Part shown: piece after piece, positions 24,881 through 38,100 of the stretch
How the letters are laid out: every line of letters begins with the position of its first letter
Numbering within the stretch: the first letter of the stretch is position 1
Assembly (NCBI RefSeq): GCF_000002865.3
Contig: NW_001865043.1
Location: forward strand, 60,387 to 124,386
DNA from: Monosiga brevicollis MX1
Taxonomy: Eukaryota > Opisthokonta > Choanoflagellata > Craspedida > Salpingoecidae
DNA length: 64,000 bases
Direction: 5' to 3'
Notes under the pieces: model-generated
Database searches by the model: none
What the model was told of the DNA's origin: nothing
Seen by the model: only the letters and a program-made list of their open reading frames with translations
Program-made: the position numbers and the translations under genes

Positions 24881-25254
24881 GGCTCAACTTGCGCAAAAGG
24901 GCCGATACCTTGCAGGTCTCGGGCGGCTTGGTAATGGCAGGGAGGGGGCAAGAGCTGCTCACACTGCTCCTGCCGATGTGCAGACACGGAGATGGGAGAA
25001 GAAGAAAACCAGAAGAAGCCACAGATGCCAAGAGGCGATGAGCGAAACAACACGCGCTTTGCCTCGGTCCGCCTCGTTCTCCTTCTCTGTGTGTGTGTCT
25101 CTCTCTTGAGACGAGATCAGACCAGAGCAGCCAGCAAAGAGGTCACTGCCCAGACTTGATGCAGGGCGCGCACATCGCTCAACACATGTACCAAGCCCGA
25201 TGACACCTCCAACTCACCAGTTTCACCCACAGCGATCCGCGGACCACTTTCACG

Positions 25255-25349
25255 AGAGAGAGAGAGAGAGAAAAAAAAAACGAGAGAGACACAGAGAGAG
25301 AGAGACACAGAGAGACAGAGAGACAGAGAGACAGAGAGACAGAGAGAGC
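25255..25349. repeat. GA/CAGA microsatellite
   Basis: Purine-rich GAGA and ACAGAG units with an A run. On the minus strand this is a CT tract upstream of the RRM gene. Confidence 0.9.
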
Positions 25350-26693
25350 AGCAGGCAGCAGCAGCACAGCCAACAAAAGTCAGAGGAGAAGACACACACA
25401 GTCAGAGGCAGAGGGGCGGATAAAAGAAAGGTTAGAATTGAGAGAGAGGGTTTTTAGGAGGGTAGAAGGGTGACTTGAGAGAGAGGGATAACCAGAGATG
25501 TGGTTGTATGTTGGGCAGTGATTCAGAGAACAAGGCTGAGGCGGGATAACAGGCAAGGTGAAATGTTGTGATGCACGACCGAAATTTTAATGCCTTTGGT
25601 CCGGTTGTTCGTTTTTCAATTTTTGGCGAAGAAATAGAACCAGAAAACATGAATTGCTTTCGCACCAAAACCTTACTCTGACTGATACGAAAAATATCTC
25701 TTGCTGACAATTTAATTTTGCTGACAAAGGATCAAAGTGTGACAAACCATCCACTCATGATCAAGTACTGCATCCACTCGGGACATGTCTGACGTCTGGT
25801 AGCAGCTCTCCGGTTTCTTATGGAAGCGCAGCCCCAGCCCCCTCCCAGGCCCCAGCCCTGTCTCGCATCGAACCGCCCCGTCTGCATCTGCCGCGCTGCT
25901 ATTGATAAAGTGCATCTGGATGCCGTAATAAACAGATGAAGCGTGGTCGTTGTTGCTTTTTTTTTCGGGGGAACTTTGCCACGGTTTGTCAACCGTACCC
26001 TATCCCCAGCCAAGTTCTATGAGAGGAATGTACCACCTCTTGGTGGGGGTGTGTCAGCTGTCAAACGCAGCACATATTTAGCAGTCGTGATCTTGAGGAA
26101 AAAAAAGGCAAAAAGTGGGGAACTGGGACATCAACAACGTCTGCGCAGCACACACCAAGTAGCCGAGGACAGGAGATGTGCTCAAAAGTTGTTGAGGTAT
26201 GAGTGCACCAACCTTCGTCGTCGCCGCCGAGGTCGGGGATCGAGTCAAGCCCTTTCTTGTTCCAGACTGTCGACCCCCCCAAAAAAGTCCTGCTTCGTCT
26301 TGATTGGCTATGCGGCGGAAGGAAGCAAAGGACGGAAGGCACGTCACCTTCCCAAGCCTAGTTGGGACCACATTGCACCAACCAACCTCTGAAACTGCCT
26401 CTGCCTCTTTCTTCCGATGGCCGTATGTCCATCCATGACGATACCATCTATACATCTGATACTCCCATGTGGCTTGTTGACAGCTGACAGGACCTCTCCC
26501 TCGAGCTGTGGGATATAGATAGACCGACACAAAACCCAAAACACAGCATCACACACTCGACCAGCCCATCAACCAGGCCAAGGCTCAGCGCACAGCGCCT
26601 CTTCAGAGCCATCAACACCCTTGCCTCATCTCCAACAACATCTTGTCCCGGTCCTTACAACTGCACCCCCCCTCTAAAAAGAAATCGATTGCT

Positions 26694-26699
26694 CTCTCG

Positions 26700-26731
<32 letters not shown>

Positions 26732-26874
26732 TACATCTCTGATCTCGTCCTCTCATTCTCTCATGTCTCTTCTGTTGCTTCCTCTCCCGCTTGTATCTCT
26801 CGTGCTCTTGTACGTCTCTCTGATCTCTCTCTCTCTCTCTCTTGTCTTTCTCTCTCTCTCTGCATCTCTCTCTC
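26694..26874. repeat. imperfect CT tract
   Basis: CT-rich pyrimidine stretch with interruptions, in the RHEB-side half of the divergent gap. Confidence 0.9.
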
Positions 26875-27008
26875 AAGCAGGAGGAGTTTTTCTTTTGTTT
26901 TGTTGCTTGTTGTTGATCCCACACACACACATACACACAAACAGAAGTGGCGGCGGCGGGAAGGGCATTTTACAGCTGCCTGCTCTCCCCGGCTCATCAC
27001 CTTTGAAA

Positions 27009-27093
27009 CAAGTGCCCTCCCTCCTCCCTCCTCCCTCCTCCTCCTCCTCCTCTTCCTCCTCTTCCTCTTCCTCCTCTTCCTCCTCCTCTTGCC
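27009..27093. repeat. CTC/CTT trinucleotide tract
   Basis: Mixed CTC and CTT triplets about 400 nt before the RHEB-like start. Confidence 0.9.
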
Positions 27094-27493
27094 GTTTGGC
27101 CCTCTTTTGATCGGGCATAGCGTAGGAGGTATGCCGTGTTCATCCTGGGCCACGACAGTAGTCATGGTTGTTGACGCTGTTGGGGTGACGAGCAGCAGCG
27201 GGAGGAGCGACACGACCGTTCGTCCTTGCTCTGGCTGACCTCGGTGACACGCCCGCCCCCGCCCTTGCCTCCTTCCCTTTCCTTTAGTTTTCGCCCAGCG
27301 TCTCGCTTCACCTTTGGATTATCCATCTCGTCGAGGTGGGTGTGATGGCTAGCTTAGACGCCGCCGCCGCTGCTGCCGTCGTCTTGTGTGATTCGCCGTG
27401 CTTGGCACCTGCGGCTGCTTGACGTTGCTTCTATACGCCCCTCCTCTGTATTCATCCCTCGCGCCTCCGCTGCACGGCATGCCCCTTTTGTAG

Positions 27494-28838
27494 ATGGTTC
27501 GTGTCAGGAAGGTCGCCCTCATGGGCTTTCCTGCCGTCGGTACGCCCTCGGCCCCCGCCCCCACCGGTGTTTGCGCTGCCGCTTTTTTTTTTTTGTTGTT
27601 GTTTTTGTTTTGTCCATGCCTATGCCTACGGGCTTGCTATATCCCCAACGCACACGCGGGCTGGTGCTTCCGTGCAAATGTGCCTTCCTGCGTGCCTTGA
27701 CTGTGCCCAGGCGTGTGCCGGTGCTGTTGTATTCAAGCGTTCTCTTTACTCCGCCCCTTTCCCCTTTCGTCTCCGCCCTCCTCTTTATCTTTGCTTTCTC
27801 TTGTCTCTCCCTCATGACCTTGCCGACTTCATCTCAACGCGCACTGTTTCAGGCAAATCCTCGCTGGCATACCAGTACGTGGAGAACCGGTTTGAAGACG
27901 AGTACATTACCACCATCGAAAATCGTGCGTCTCGAACCCCAGCCTGCCCGGACTTTATTCCTCCCCCGCCCCCTCCCCGCCCCCNNNNNNNNNNNNNNNN
28001 NNNNNNNNNNNNNNNNNNNNNNNNNNNNNNNNNNATCCCCCCCCCCCCCGCCGTACTCCTTTTTCCACCGGTCACCAACATCAATCCCTTGGTCGATGAC
28101 CCTAGAACTGGAAAAGGATATTAAAATTGGCGACCGGGACTTTCGCCTGCAAATTTACGACACCATGGGCGTCACCGAGTTGCCCAACTTCCCAGATGAT
28201 TACCTCATCATGGATGGCTGGATCATCGTCTACTCGGTCGCGGAAAGCCGCAGGTTGGTCTTTTTTGGGTTGTTTTTGGTCTCTTTGGGTCTCTTGGCTT
28301 TGTTTTCTTAGCGACTGGTCAAACTCATGTGCAAACCTCTTGCCTGACCCTGGCCTGGCTACCCCTGCCCTTGTCATGTGCATGACAGCTTTGATGTAGT
28401 TCGAGAAATCTATGAGCGCCTCATGGCCGCTGGTGCCCAAGGGTGCGTAAAGGCCAAGTTTTGCCTCGCCTGCCATCTTCGTTCATGTGCAGGCCGCCCC
28501 TCACCCGCACACCACCCACCTTTCTCAACCCGTAGCCCACCGGTTATCATTGTGGCCAACAAGTGTGATCTTGTTGAGGATCGGTAGGTTGGCCAGGCCC
28601 TTCTGCCCCAGACCCGCCAGCTATCTGTCCGCTCTTACCTGATTCGTCTCGAACATGATGCAGAGTCATCTCCATGGCCGAAGGCAAGGCCCTGGCAGAA
28701 AAGTGTGGCGCACTCTACGTCGAGTCCTCGGCTCGTGATAATACCGGTGTCACAGAAGTCTTCCACCGCATGATCACGGAGATTGAGCGCCGCAATGGCG
28801 ATCCCATCAAGGCGGAGAAGGACTGCATTATCCTTTAA
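27494..28838 (+). CDS. RHEB: Rheb-like small GTPase, switch II Gln replaced
   Basis: Six exons: 27494-27539, 27853-27924, 28106-28253, 28389-28442, 28536-28583, 28664-28838; 180 residues (human Rheb 184). Motifs in order: G1 GFPAVGKSS (11-19), switch I EDEYITTIEN with Thr36, G3 DTMGV (58-62), NKCD, and ESSARDN in place of SAK. The sequence ends in the CaaX box CIIL, so it is probably prenylated and on endomembranes. Rheb-type residues include the TIEN switch I end, IIVYSV and VISMAEGKALAE. Rheb activates TORC1. Two oddities: Pro13 sits at the Ras Gly12 / Rheb Arg15 position, and Val62 replaces the Ras Gln61 / Rheb Gln64 residue. A Rap- or Ras-like GTPase is the alternative. Intron 2 contains the assembly gap. 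Confidence 0.85.
27985..28034. other. assembly gap (50 N) inside RHEB-like intron 2
   Basis: A run of N flanked by C-rich sequence. It lies wholly within the intron, so the protein model is not affected. Confidence 1.
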
Positions 28839-29872
28839 GACGCGCAACGTGACCACGCTTCACAGCTTGCTGTGGAAAGACACCAGTGTTTTTCCTTCCC
28901 CCCCCCCCCTGCTGCCTCAACGTGCCGTGAGGCTTACATAGACGGCCGCTTCGTACTCATGTCCCCCGTTTTTTTTGTTCCCTGTGTTCTTCGTTCCCAT
29001 CCCGTCCTCATGTACCCTTCCTTCCGTCTGCACCGTTGTCTTGGGATTTGCCCACGCTGTCATTATTTCGTTCTTTTGTATTGCCTCCTCCCTCTCTGTT
29101 CCGTCCTTGTCTGAATCTTTTGGTTGGCCGGTTGGTTGCGTGTTGTGGAAGCGTTTGTTGCATGTTAGTCTCTTTTGGGAGGGGCCCAAGGAGGGAGGGA
29201 CTCCTATTTCTTTTGCGGCCGGTGCGCTGTCAATTTGCATGACGGACTGTGCGCGACCTGTGTCTCGGCTCGTATATCTGGCGTGCTTGTCGCGCATCCT
29301 CTTCGACTCGCGCCTCCCTGCCAGACCGGGCGCTGTTGCCCAGCGTGTCGCTTATCCCTGGTGCACCTCAACAGGGTGCACCAAAAATTCCCCCCGCAGC
29401 TGGACATGGTGCGCATGCCAGGGCCTCTGTATCTTGTCCTTGCACGTGACGACGCCGCGCTTCGTCGATGCTGTGTTTTTGCTTTGTGGGACTCAAATCG
29501 ACTTGTCATTTGTGAGATCTGTTTTCGATTCTGCACGTGCTAAAGGTGCTGGTTACATGGCATTACGCCGTCGATCTTTTGTCATCATGCAGATGCACGA
29601 GTAAAACGCGCTCGCCCTGACTGGGCATTTGAAGGGACACAACCACAGGCAGGCACGGGTGGAAGCCCAGCCACGTGGCTACGCTAGCTGGCGCGACCGC
29701 CTCACCCTCTGCTGGCGGTTCTAATTCACGCCCAGTATACACCACCAAAGAATGAGCCAACCGCGCCGCATACCCACCAATTCCAAGTCATCCGATCCAA
29801 TCCAAGCTGCCCACCTTGAGCAATGCCGAGCGAGACTTGAAAGCTCAGGCGGCCATCCGCGCGCGAGTAAAA
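28839..29872. other. convergent 3' intergenic region
   Basis: A 1-kb gap between convergent stops. It has C and T runs near 28898 and 28963 and some long but unsupported frames with poor composition. No microsatellite or gene is seen. Confidence 0.55.
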
Positions 29873-32668
29873 CTACACAGCCACGTTCACATTGATTGCG
29901 GGCGAGTGTTCAACGACAAGATTGGCGGTCAGCAAGGCGTTGTCTTCATCCCACGAAGAAGGGCGCATACACACTTTGAGTTGGCTCCCTGGCGTAACTC
30001 TCTGCTGTCGCAGCACGCGCTGATCAAAGCTAATGAGCCGGGCACGCGGCAACATGGTGAGCAGCATCAAGAGGCCCGATTTGGGGGTGGCAGGGCAACA
30101 CAAACCTGAACAAGTCGATATCGCAGTACGGCGAGACATTTCGATGTTGTGCCGAAACAGGTAGCAGCCAGGCTAGGAGTCGACGCATGGCATAAGCCTT
30201 GCCCGCGCTGCGGTGCAGGGCCGCGGCACTCTGGGCCAGCTCCTGCAACTGAGCTCGCGCGTACGGGCTGGGGCGCAACAAGATGCAGGTCACAGTAAGT
30301 ACTTGAACGCGCGCATCAGATACCTCAAAGGGGCACTGACCTTTCAGCATGGCTCCGTGGCGCCCCGAGCGGATGGCGACTAATGTGGTAGCGAAAGTTC
30401 ATGGCCGTTTCCTGATACTGAAAGGATTGGGCACCAATGATGAACCTCTGGCCGGGCGTGTGTCAACTTGCTAACCAGCTACCATGACGCACCAGCTTCC
30501 ACAGCCAAGGACTCTCGTTGGTAGAAATGACCTCCACCTGGCCAGTGCTGATGCGATAAAACGCGTAAAACATCAGAAGGCCGTCCTCGTGGAGTTTGCG
30601 AGCGTCTATACCGAGGTTGGGTGAGAGGTTACCGCACTGAAACGCGCCTCCCAATGGGGTTCATGCCCAAACCCTGCGACTTGGACGCACAGCGCAATGG
30701 ATGAACGCGCAGTAAGGAGAGGCGAGATTTGGGCCCCAGTTTGAGGAGCATCAAATCAGTGTCTATGTAGCCGGTCACGACAACGGGCATGAGATGGCGT
30801 GACGTGTACTCAACAAGAAGATGAGTGACGCTCAAGGGAAGTGAGGCGCACCAATCAGTTGCAGATGCCAAACGACAAGTTGGGCATATTCCTTCCAGTA
30901 AAAGTGAAATTGGCGTTGAGCCTCGAGTGGATCCTGTCAAGAGACACGACTGAGCTGCCAGATATCGGCGGTGGTGCCTGCAGTACGCTGCACCATACCT
31001 TGGCGGTGTAGGTGTCTCGCCAGAGTGCGCTGAGAATTGACTGCTTGAGTGAGGCAAAGGTATGTTCCTGTCCCGGTACGGTCTGCACAGGGACGCGAAG
31101 CAAAGCCAATTAGAATAATGTTGGATGCCAAGTAGGCATTCAGCCAGAGCGTGCCAGCTTGGCGCACCAAACCCTCGTGGGCGTCAAAATGCAGCGGGTG
31201 GCCGGTGGGTTCGGGAAAGTCGGCAGCAAAGTAACAGTAATCATCTGGGACACAAGGATCGCCGATGCGTTGCAGCGGCGCAAAATGGCCGTCCCCTTGC
31301 ACCTCATACAAGAGAATAACTTGACGCAGCAGCGAGAGAATGGCCAATTTGTTGTCTAAGCATCGAGGTAATGAGCACGTCGGCGCAAGTCGTAGGTGTG
31401 CAGACTTGGCTGGGTACTCGAGAAACCGTACCATGCATGCTGACACCACTGTTGCGGTGCAAGGCAATGTGATCGTGACGAAGCATCAGCTGCAACAGCG
31501 CGAAGCAAGCGTGTGATCAGCAAAGTGTGGCTACTGATACCACCGCAGGACGCTGAGTCTGCCCTCATGCCTGATCGAGACGTTGGCAAGTTTGCAAGTT
31601 GAAACTGATCAACTTGACTGTGTCCAACCATTGCTGTCCCTCAAGTCCAGGAGAATGAACGGGCAAGGTCCCCTCCGCCTGCAAGCGCGCGACGAAACGA
31701 TTGTGACGTCAAAAGCAGATGCTTCAAAACTGGAGGCGACTTTGAAATGGGCCGGACCTGGACTACCGCAAGAATGGCAATGTTGGGATCTTTGGGAAAA
31801 ACGGCAAAGGTGGGCACCAGCGTGCGTTGGGCGCTCGAGACGACGATGCGACCGTGTTCGGGGAAAAACTCCTCAAGAGCCATGTGTCGCGCACCCGAGG
31901 TCGCCTGCGCTCATCCGCAGTTGAAGGGTGAGAGCTGCCTTGGGCGGACAGGAGGAGGCATGACGGGGAGAGGGGCAGAGGAGAGCTTGTCTTGAAAAAG
32001 AAGCCCAGGGCTGACCTCGGCGCGGAGGGGTAGATCAGCACGATGAACAACCAAAATGTGACGAACTGGATCACTGACAAAGCCACCCAGAAAGCGACCA
32101 CTCGGATTGAACCAAGCCCAATGGACATGCTGAAGCACGCATGAGATCCCGAAAGAAGAGAAGAAGGGCGCGAGGGTTGAGGCAATAGCCAGAGAAATTT
32201 GCATGCCAGCAGCAGGGTGGCAAGGGAAGAGGGGACTTACCGTGTGGTGATCGCAGCGAATGGACCGGTTTGGAACCAAAATTTGATGAAGCGAGCTAGA
32301 GGTCGGACCAAACTCCGCACTTGATGAGACCAGATGGTAATGGCATAAAAGAGTGTGTGTGACCTGCGCGCCGGCGACATCACTGACCGACAGCGGGCCG
32401 TCTGTCGACCGGGCTCAGGGTTGAGCGTGCGTCGTCGGCGCAGAAAGTTGAGCATGGTTCCTGGTGAGCGGCGGCGATGGCGCTTGACAGCTGATCTTTC
32501 AAGCTGCGTCACCACTGATTGGAGAACCCTGGTTGCAGCTGCAGGCCGGGGACGATGGGACGCATGGAGCGTCGACTCTGCTTGGTCCGCCTTGAGCAGA
32601 TGTTGTGACAGGGCTTCACTGCTGCAGCGCAGCCTTCGACCCCGTGTCGCAGGCGGGGAAGTAGGCAT
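29873..32668 (-). CDS. unrecognised multi-exon gene, N-terminus uncertain
   Basis: Thirteen consecutive exons are well supported by phase: 32241-32363, 32016-32129, 31767-31904, 31571-31678, 31432-31489, 31168-31355, 30999-31082, 30852-30933, 30707-30762, 30493-30636, 30341-30447, 30106-30267, 29873-30029; 506 residues. An upstream first exon from the ATG at 32668 is possible, but its donor is unresolved. The protein looks globular and soluble, with blocks such as HWAWFNPSGRFLGGF, MALEEFFPEHGRIVVSSAQR, LAILSLLRQVILLYEVQGDG, DGLLMFYAFYRISTGQVE and CMRPSSWDEDNALLTANLVV. I recognise no domain; a large scaffold such as SZT2 crossed my mind but cannot be supported. One intron has a GC donor (CAG/GCATGA at 31570). 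The donor at 30706 is the least certain junction. Confidence 0.75.
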
Positions 32669-33524
<856 letters not shown>

Positions 33525-33871
33525 ATGGAGGCGGGCAGCAGCGGCATCCAGATGATCATCCCAAAGCAGGGACCGGTCTACTCGCAGGTCAACGAACAGG
33601 CCCCTGTGTTGTGCAAGCCCAAGATCATGCCTCTGAAGTCGGCAGCTCTGCTCAAGCAGGAGCGCATGGCCAAGGAGGTGGGTGTCAAAAGTCTTTGCTG
33701 GCCATCTGTCATTGCGGGGCCTGGACTCGTGCAGACATGCCGCCGTGTCTCATGTCTTTCTGCCGGCTCTTCTTTTGCTTGGTATAAATGCTGCAGGCCA
33801 AGGAGCAAGCTGAAGAAAGCCGGCTGAAGACGGCGCAGATGCAGCGTGACCTTCTCAGCCAGTACCAATGA
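33525..33871 (+). CDS. BBIP1: BBIP1/BBS18, small BBSome subunit
   Basis: Two exons, 33525-33677 and 33797-33871, encode 75 residues. The core matches animal BBIP1 in order: PKQGPVY (human PKQGPLF), then VLCKPKIMPLKSAALLKQER (human [20 protein letters not shown]), followed by a charged helix (AKEQAEESRLKTAQMQRDLL). BBIP1 is needed to assemble the BBSome, which moves membrane cargo in cilia and flagella. The single intron is phase 0 and GT-AG. The start ATG follows the CT repeat directly; earlier in-frame codons are only repeat. So small a gene is easily missed by automated annotation. Confidence 0.95.
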
Positions 33872-34345
33872 GCCCGCTGACCCGCCGCTTCGGCCTTGCC
33901 GACCATCCACATCACAGCTTGTCAGGGTACAGCCACCACCACCACCCCGCACTCCTGGAAGTCCCATCGCTGCGCGAACTTGACACTCCGTTTCAAAGGT
34001 TCTTGTTGTCGTTTTGTATTTTCCCTCCCTTGGCTCTGTCGAGATTTGTCTGTTGTTTAGTTGATTGCTTTGCTGTTTCCCGGTTTTTGGTTTCTTTTAT
34101 TTTTTCCTTTCCTTCGCTGCTTTTTTTTCTGGACTCGTCTTTTCTTGCTCTCCACCTGGGAGCGAAAAAAAGCGCTTGCGTGATCATGTTCTGTTTTGCG
34201 AATGAACATGATGCGAGAAAGCAATTGGCAAGATAGCCCATACCCCATTGCTCCAGCTCGGGTCGGCTTTCAGCGAGACCTGACAACACATCATGACAAC
34301 CTGGGCGGACGTTTCTTCTGGATTTGTCATATTTGCCGGAACAGA
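33872..34345. other. convergent 3' intergenic region
   Basis: Short T-rich gap between the BBIP1 and VPS54 stops, likely both 3' UTRs; nothing else is seen. Confidence 0.6.
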
Positions 34346-35140
34346 CTAGACCCGCGGCGGAAGGACGACGCCCAGTTGGGCAAGCCCCTCGCGCAGCTCC
34401 TGATGTACCTCCACATTGGCTAGCTGCTCCATCTCACTTTCAATCAGCAGAACATCCGCGGCAATGCCCACCATGGCTGCCTTGTCGCGACTCGTAGCCT
34501 GCTTGCCCGCCGCCTCCTTGTACTTGCCATTGAATAATTGCAAGACCTTGCTAAACACCACCTACATCCGCCAGATGGTTCGCGACAGCACGTTGAACAC
34601 CCTGAGCGGATAGATATTGACAGGACACGACAGCACACCAGGGGGTGAGGGCATACGAAGCAGCCACAAACCTTCAGACGAGAGGGTGGCAGCACAGCGT
34701 TCAAAGCCTTGTGCAGCTTGGTCATGGATGACACGAGGCTCCGGCATCCATCCGTCACAGTGCTTTTGGCCCACTTCATTTCCTGCACCACGACACAGAC
34801 AGCATGAGCAGATCGTGGCTTGCCATGCCATATTCAAAGTAAGGGCACACCCAGGCGTCAACTCACCGGCGCTGAACGATTCCAAATGTCGTGCATAATG
34901 GCCACTAATTTGCTGTCCACATCCTGAAGATGACGCCGATACTGCTCTGCCAGCCGATCCAGCTCACGTAGTTGGCTCTGCTCATTTATGCAAGACCAGG
35001 TCGCAAAGTGGTACACGACGTTGAGATGAGAAGGGTGAGCTCGTCAAGCAGATTGTGCAGATGCCCACAGTTCAGTGAGAGAGGGAGAGCGCACAGAACT
35101 GACACGCACCCGCCTGCAAGCAAACGCACGGCACACATGT

Positions 35141-35194
<54 letters not shown>

Positions 35195-38100
35195 GTCGTG
35201 CACCCGTCAGGTGCGCCTCATAGTAGTGGCGAAGGCCCGGCAGGACCCCGAGGATGATGTCAATGGTCTCGGTAGCCAATCCCAGCTGCTTGGCTGTGAT
35301 GCGCTTCAGGCCGGCAACTTGCATCGCCTCGGCGTCATGCACCAGCCTTCGTACTTGCTGGTTGAACGTGCGCAGCAGCTCGGCCAGACGAGCAAAGACC
35401 TCATGCGCCAGTGATGGCATGTTCTCCGTGCAACGTTGATACTCGCCGAGGCTCTGCAAAAACCTATAGATGACCAAAGTCAGCCCCGTTCTTGCCTGAA
35501 TGGAGCGGCAAGCAGGCATGCTCCGCAAGCAGATGATTTGTAACGTACATGAGAACAGCGCCAACAGCATGGTGCCCCACATCATCCACAAAAAGCAATT
35601 CTGCGTGGGCTTGGTCGCCACTGGCAGAGCTGGCTGGCGGTGCGGTGTCGCCACGCAAACGCGACACCAACGCCTGACTTTCCGGGGGCACATGGGTCTA
35701 TCCCAGAAGATTGTAATGCCACAAGAGAAGACCAAAATGAATAAGGGCCATGTATGGCGAGTGCACACCCTCAACATGGCCAGAAAACCCGGGTGCACAC
35801 GCACCGCGACCCACTGCTCGTTGCTGAGCATGATGTTGAGCTTCTCTGTGTGATTGCTATGAAAACGCTCCAGGAACAGCTTGGTCTATCGGCACCACCA
35901 CCAGCATGGAGTAGGCATCCGTGGAGTGAGGTTCGAAATCGGGACTGGCTGGTCGTGTCGCCCCGAGCGCTCGATACATGCGCAAACTATAGTATCTGTT
36001 TTTGTTGGTGCCTCTTTCAAAACATCAACAATATTTTGGATCCCATTTGCACAAAACAACAGAAAAAACAAAGCACACCTGATCGCGCAGAGTGGCACCG
36101 ATGAGGGCACATCGGCAGCCCGTGAGCTGTGCTGCCGCATCGACAAAGGAGTTGACCAGCTCAAAGTATTGAAGATAACTGGCAATGTTGATATTGGTAT
36201 CGGCCCCATCTCGGATTCGGGCCTGTACCAGCTTGGACACGCGAGCATGCACCTCGTTGAGCGCCTGGCGTAGCACCTGCAGGTTGTGCTCGTCCAAGCG
36301 CTGCCAGTCCAAGGTATCCGAAGCTGCAAGGCTCCGGCGGCGGGGTGATGTAGGGCGAGACGAGGCGCTGTGCGGCCCGCGCGCCTCGGATGTAGCACCG
36401 ACTTCACCGAGGTCGGCTAGCGTGACATCGTCATTGGCAACTTCCGCGCTCGTTGCCCCAACGGCTGGCGCGAGTGTACTCTCCGCCAGCGCGTCAGTGT
36501 CGTGAAACTCAAAATCCTCTTCTTGTGCCTCAAACTGCGCGGCACCATCCCCCAAGGCGGTGTCGTTCCCACGGGGAACGGCACCAGAAGAAGCGGATAC
36601 GTCCTCAACCTTGTCGGGACTGGCATGCGAGGTGCTTGCACGATGCGGTGATCGAGTCCGCGGCGGCTCCAACCGCTGAAATATAAGCTGGAGCGCGGCA
36701 TAATTTTCGCGCGTGCGCGCCAGGACCCCCAGAAGCAGGCCAAATATGTGGCGCAACAAGCCAAGCCATAATTCAAAAGGCAGGTCGCGGAGCGAGTCGC
36801 CCCAGGAAGCCAATTGCGAGGTTTTGGGGCGGTTGGAAGATTCGAGCTGCTGTGTCACCAGCTCCTTGACCATGGCACGAAGATAGGTTTCCAGGCTGCC
36901 ATAGTAGGTTTGAAAAATGTCATAACGCTGAAGGCGGAGCAGGCCCATGATGAGGGGATGCAGCAAATCGGCTTGGCTTTCCACGTGACCCGGGAGGATG
37001 GCTCCGTCCAGCGGCAAGCCTTTGGGGCTATCCGATGCAGATGTGTCGGCGTCAGCTTCTGCGCCTGTGTCGGTGTGTTCATCACTTGTTAACGTTGGAG
37101 CTTGTGCACGCTCAATATACGCAGCCTCCACCGGCATGATCACGCGTTCTTCTAGTTTGGCGTGCTCCATCAACACGGCCAAAAAGTCCGTCTCCACGAC
37201 ACGAGAGACCAGGGCCTTGATTTCCTCGAGCTGAGACGCCATATGCCTGCCGGTGTTACGAGTTTTACCGCGAGTGAGGGCCTTGATCTTTGAGGAGCAG
37301 CAGAGAACAGCCTGATTGAAGCTGACTCATGCTCAATGCCACAAGAGCGGGTCCCGAGCACGTACCGCATGGCATGGACGCCGTTAAGCTCTGCGGTCAA
37401 AATCTCCTGGGTCGTCTGGATGAGTTCAAGGGCACCCACGTAATCGCTGGCCGCGAGAAGGCGCTGAACGGCACTTTGACTCGAAGCCACTGCGGCCAGA
37501 ACGGACAGTTTGTCAATCAAGGTGCCGTAGTTGCGGCGGCGTCGCAACAGGTGAAGGATCAGCAAATGGTTAATCGAGTTGTTGCGGATGCCCTCGAGGC
37601 GCTGCTTGGCGGTGATAATGCCGTTGCGCGCACTGATGACGCTGACTGTCAAATCCTGTGATTGCCATCCCACAACAAGCGTTGAGTTGGATTCCCGACA
37701 CACATGGAGGGCACAAGTGGGCAGCCCCGTGCTGGTCGAGGCAGCCTTTACAAGTGCAAGCACATGCGCAGTATGGAAGCGGCCCGTACCTGCTGTGACT
37801 CCATGGCGGTGAAAATTTGATCGGCACGCTGTGCCAATTGCACACTCAGTTCCACCTCAACTTGGTCCAGGTGATGCGAGTACTAGAGCCGGGCCGAGCC
37901 AATGAACCAGCCAAGGATGTTCAAGCTTGAGCCATGTCGCGCGAGTGAGTTGGCAAAGACGTACCTTTTCTTGGACCTGCCGCGCATTTTGCCGTATTGA
38001 GAGGCTGGCATCCTTGGGAAGGAGTACCTTGGCAAAGGTGTCTGGATTCCTCAGATCAAAGTACTCGCTGCAAAAGTACTACGCAAGCAACCGTGGCCAA

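Larger units (their letters stand above)
24881..27493. promoter_or_regulatory. large divergent intergenic region (RRM gene / RHEB-like)
   Basis: This 2.6-kb head-to-head gap is the longest in the window. It holds GA/CAGA repeats at 25255-25349, a CT tract at 26694-26874, a CTC/CTT tract at 27009-27093 and otherwise unique sequence. A few frames of 90-150 codons exist on both strands, but none has splice support, domain signal or plausible composition. Confidence 0.55.

Noticed and set aside
25943-26539. Overlapping 150-codon frames on both strands in the RRM/RHEB gap
   Set aside because: No signal peptide, domain, plausible composition or matching splice partner; treated as non-coding.
28872-29604. 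Frames of 80-209 codons downstream of the RHEB-like stop
   Set aside because: Cys/Phe-rich, inconsistent between frames and with no splice support; most likely 3' UTR and spacer.
31014-32100. Membrane-helix reading of exon 32016-32129 (VALSVIQFVTFWLFIVLIY)
   Set aside because: That frame is open locally but fails to join the well-supported next exon; the HWAWFNPSGRFLGGF frame joins both sides in phase 0.
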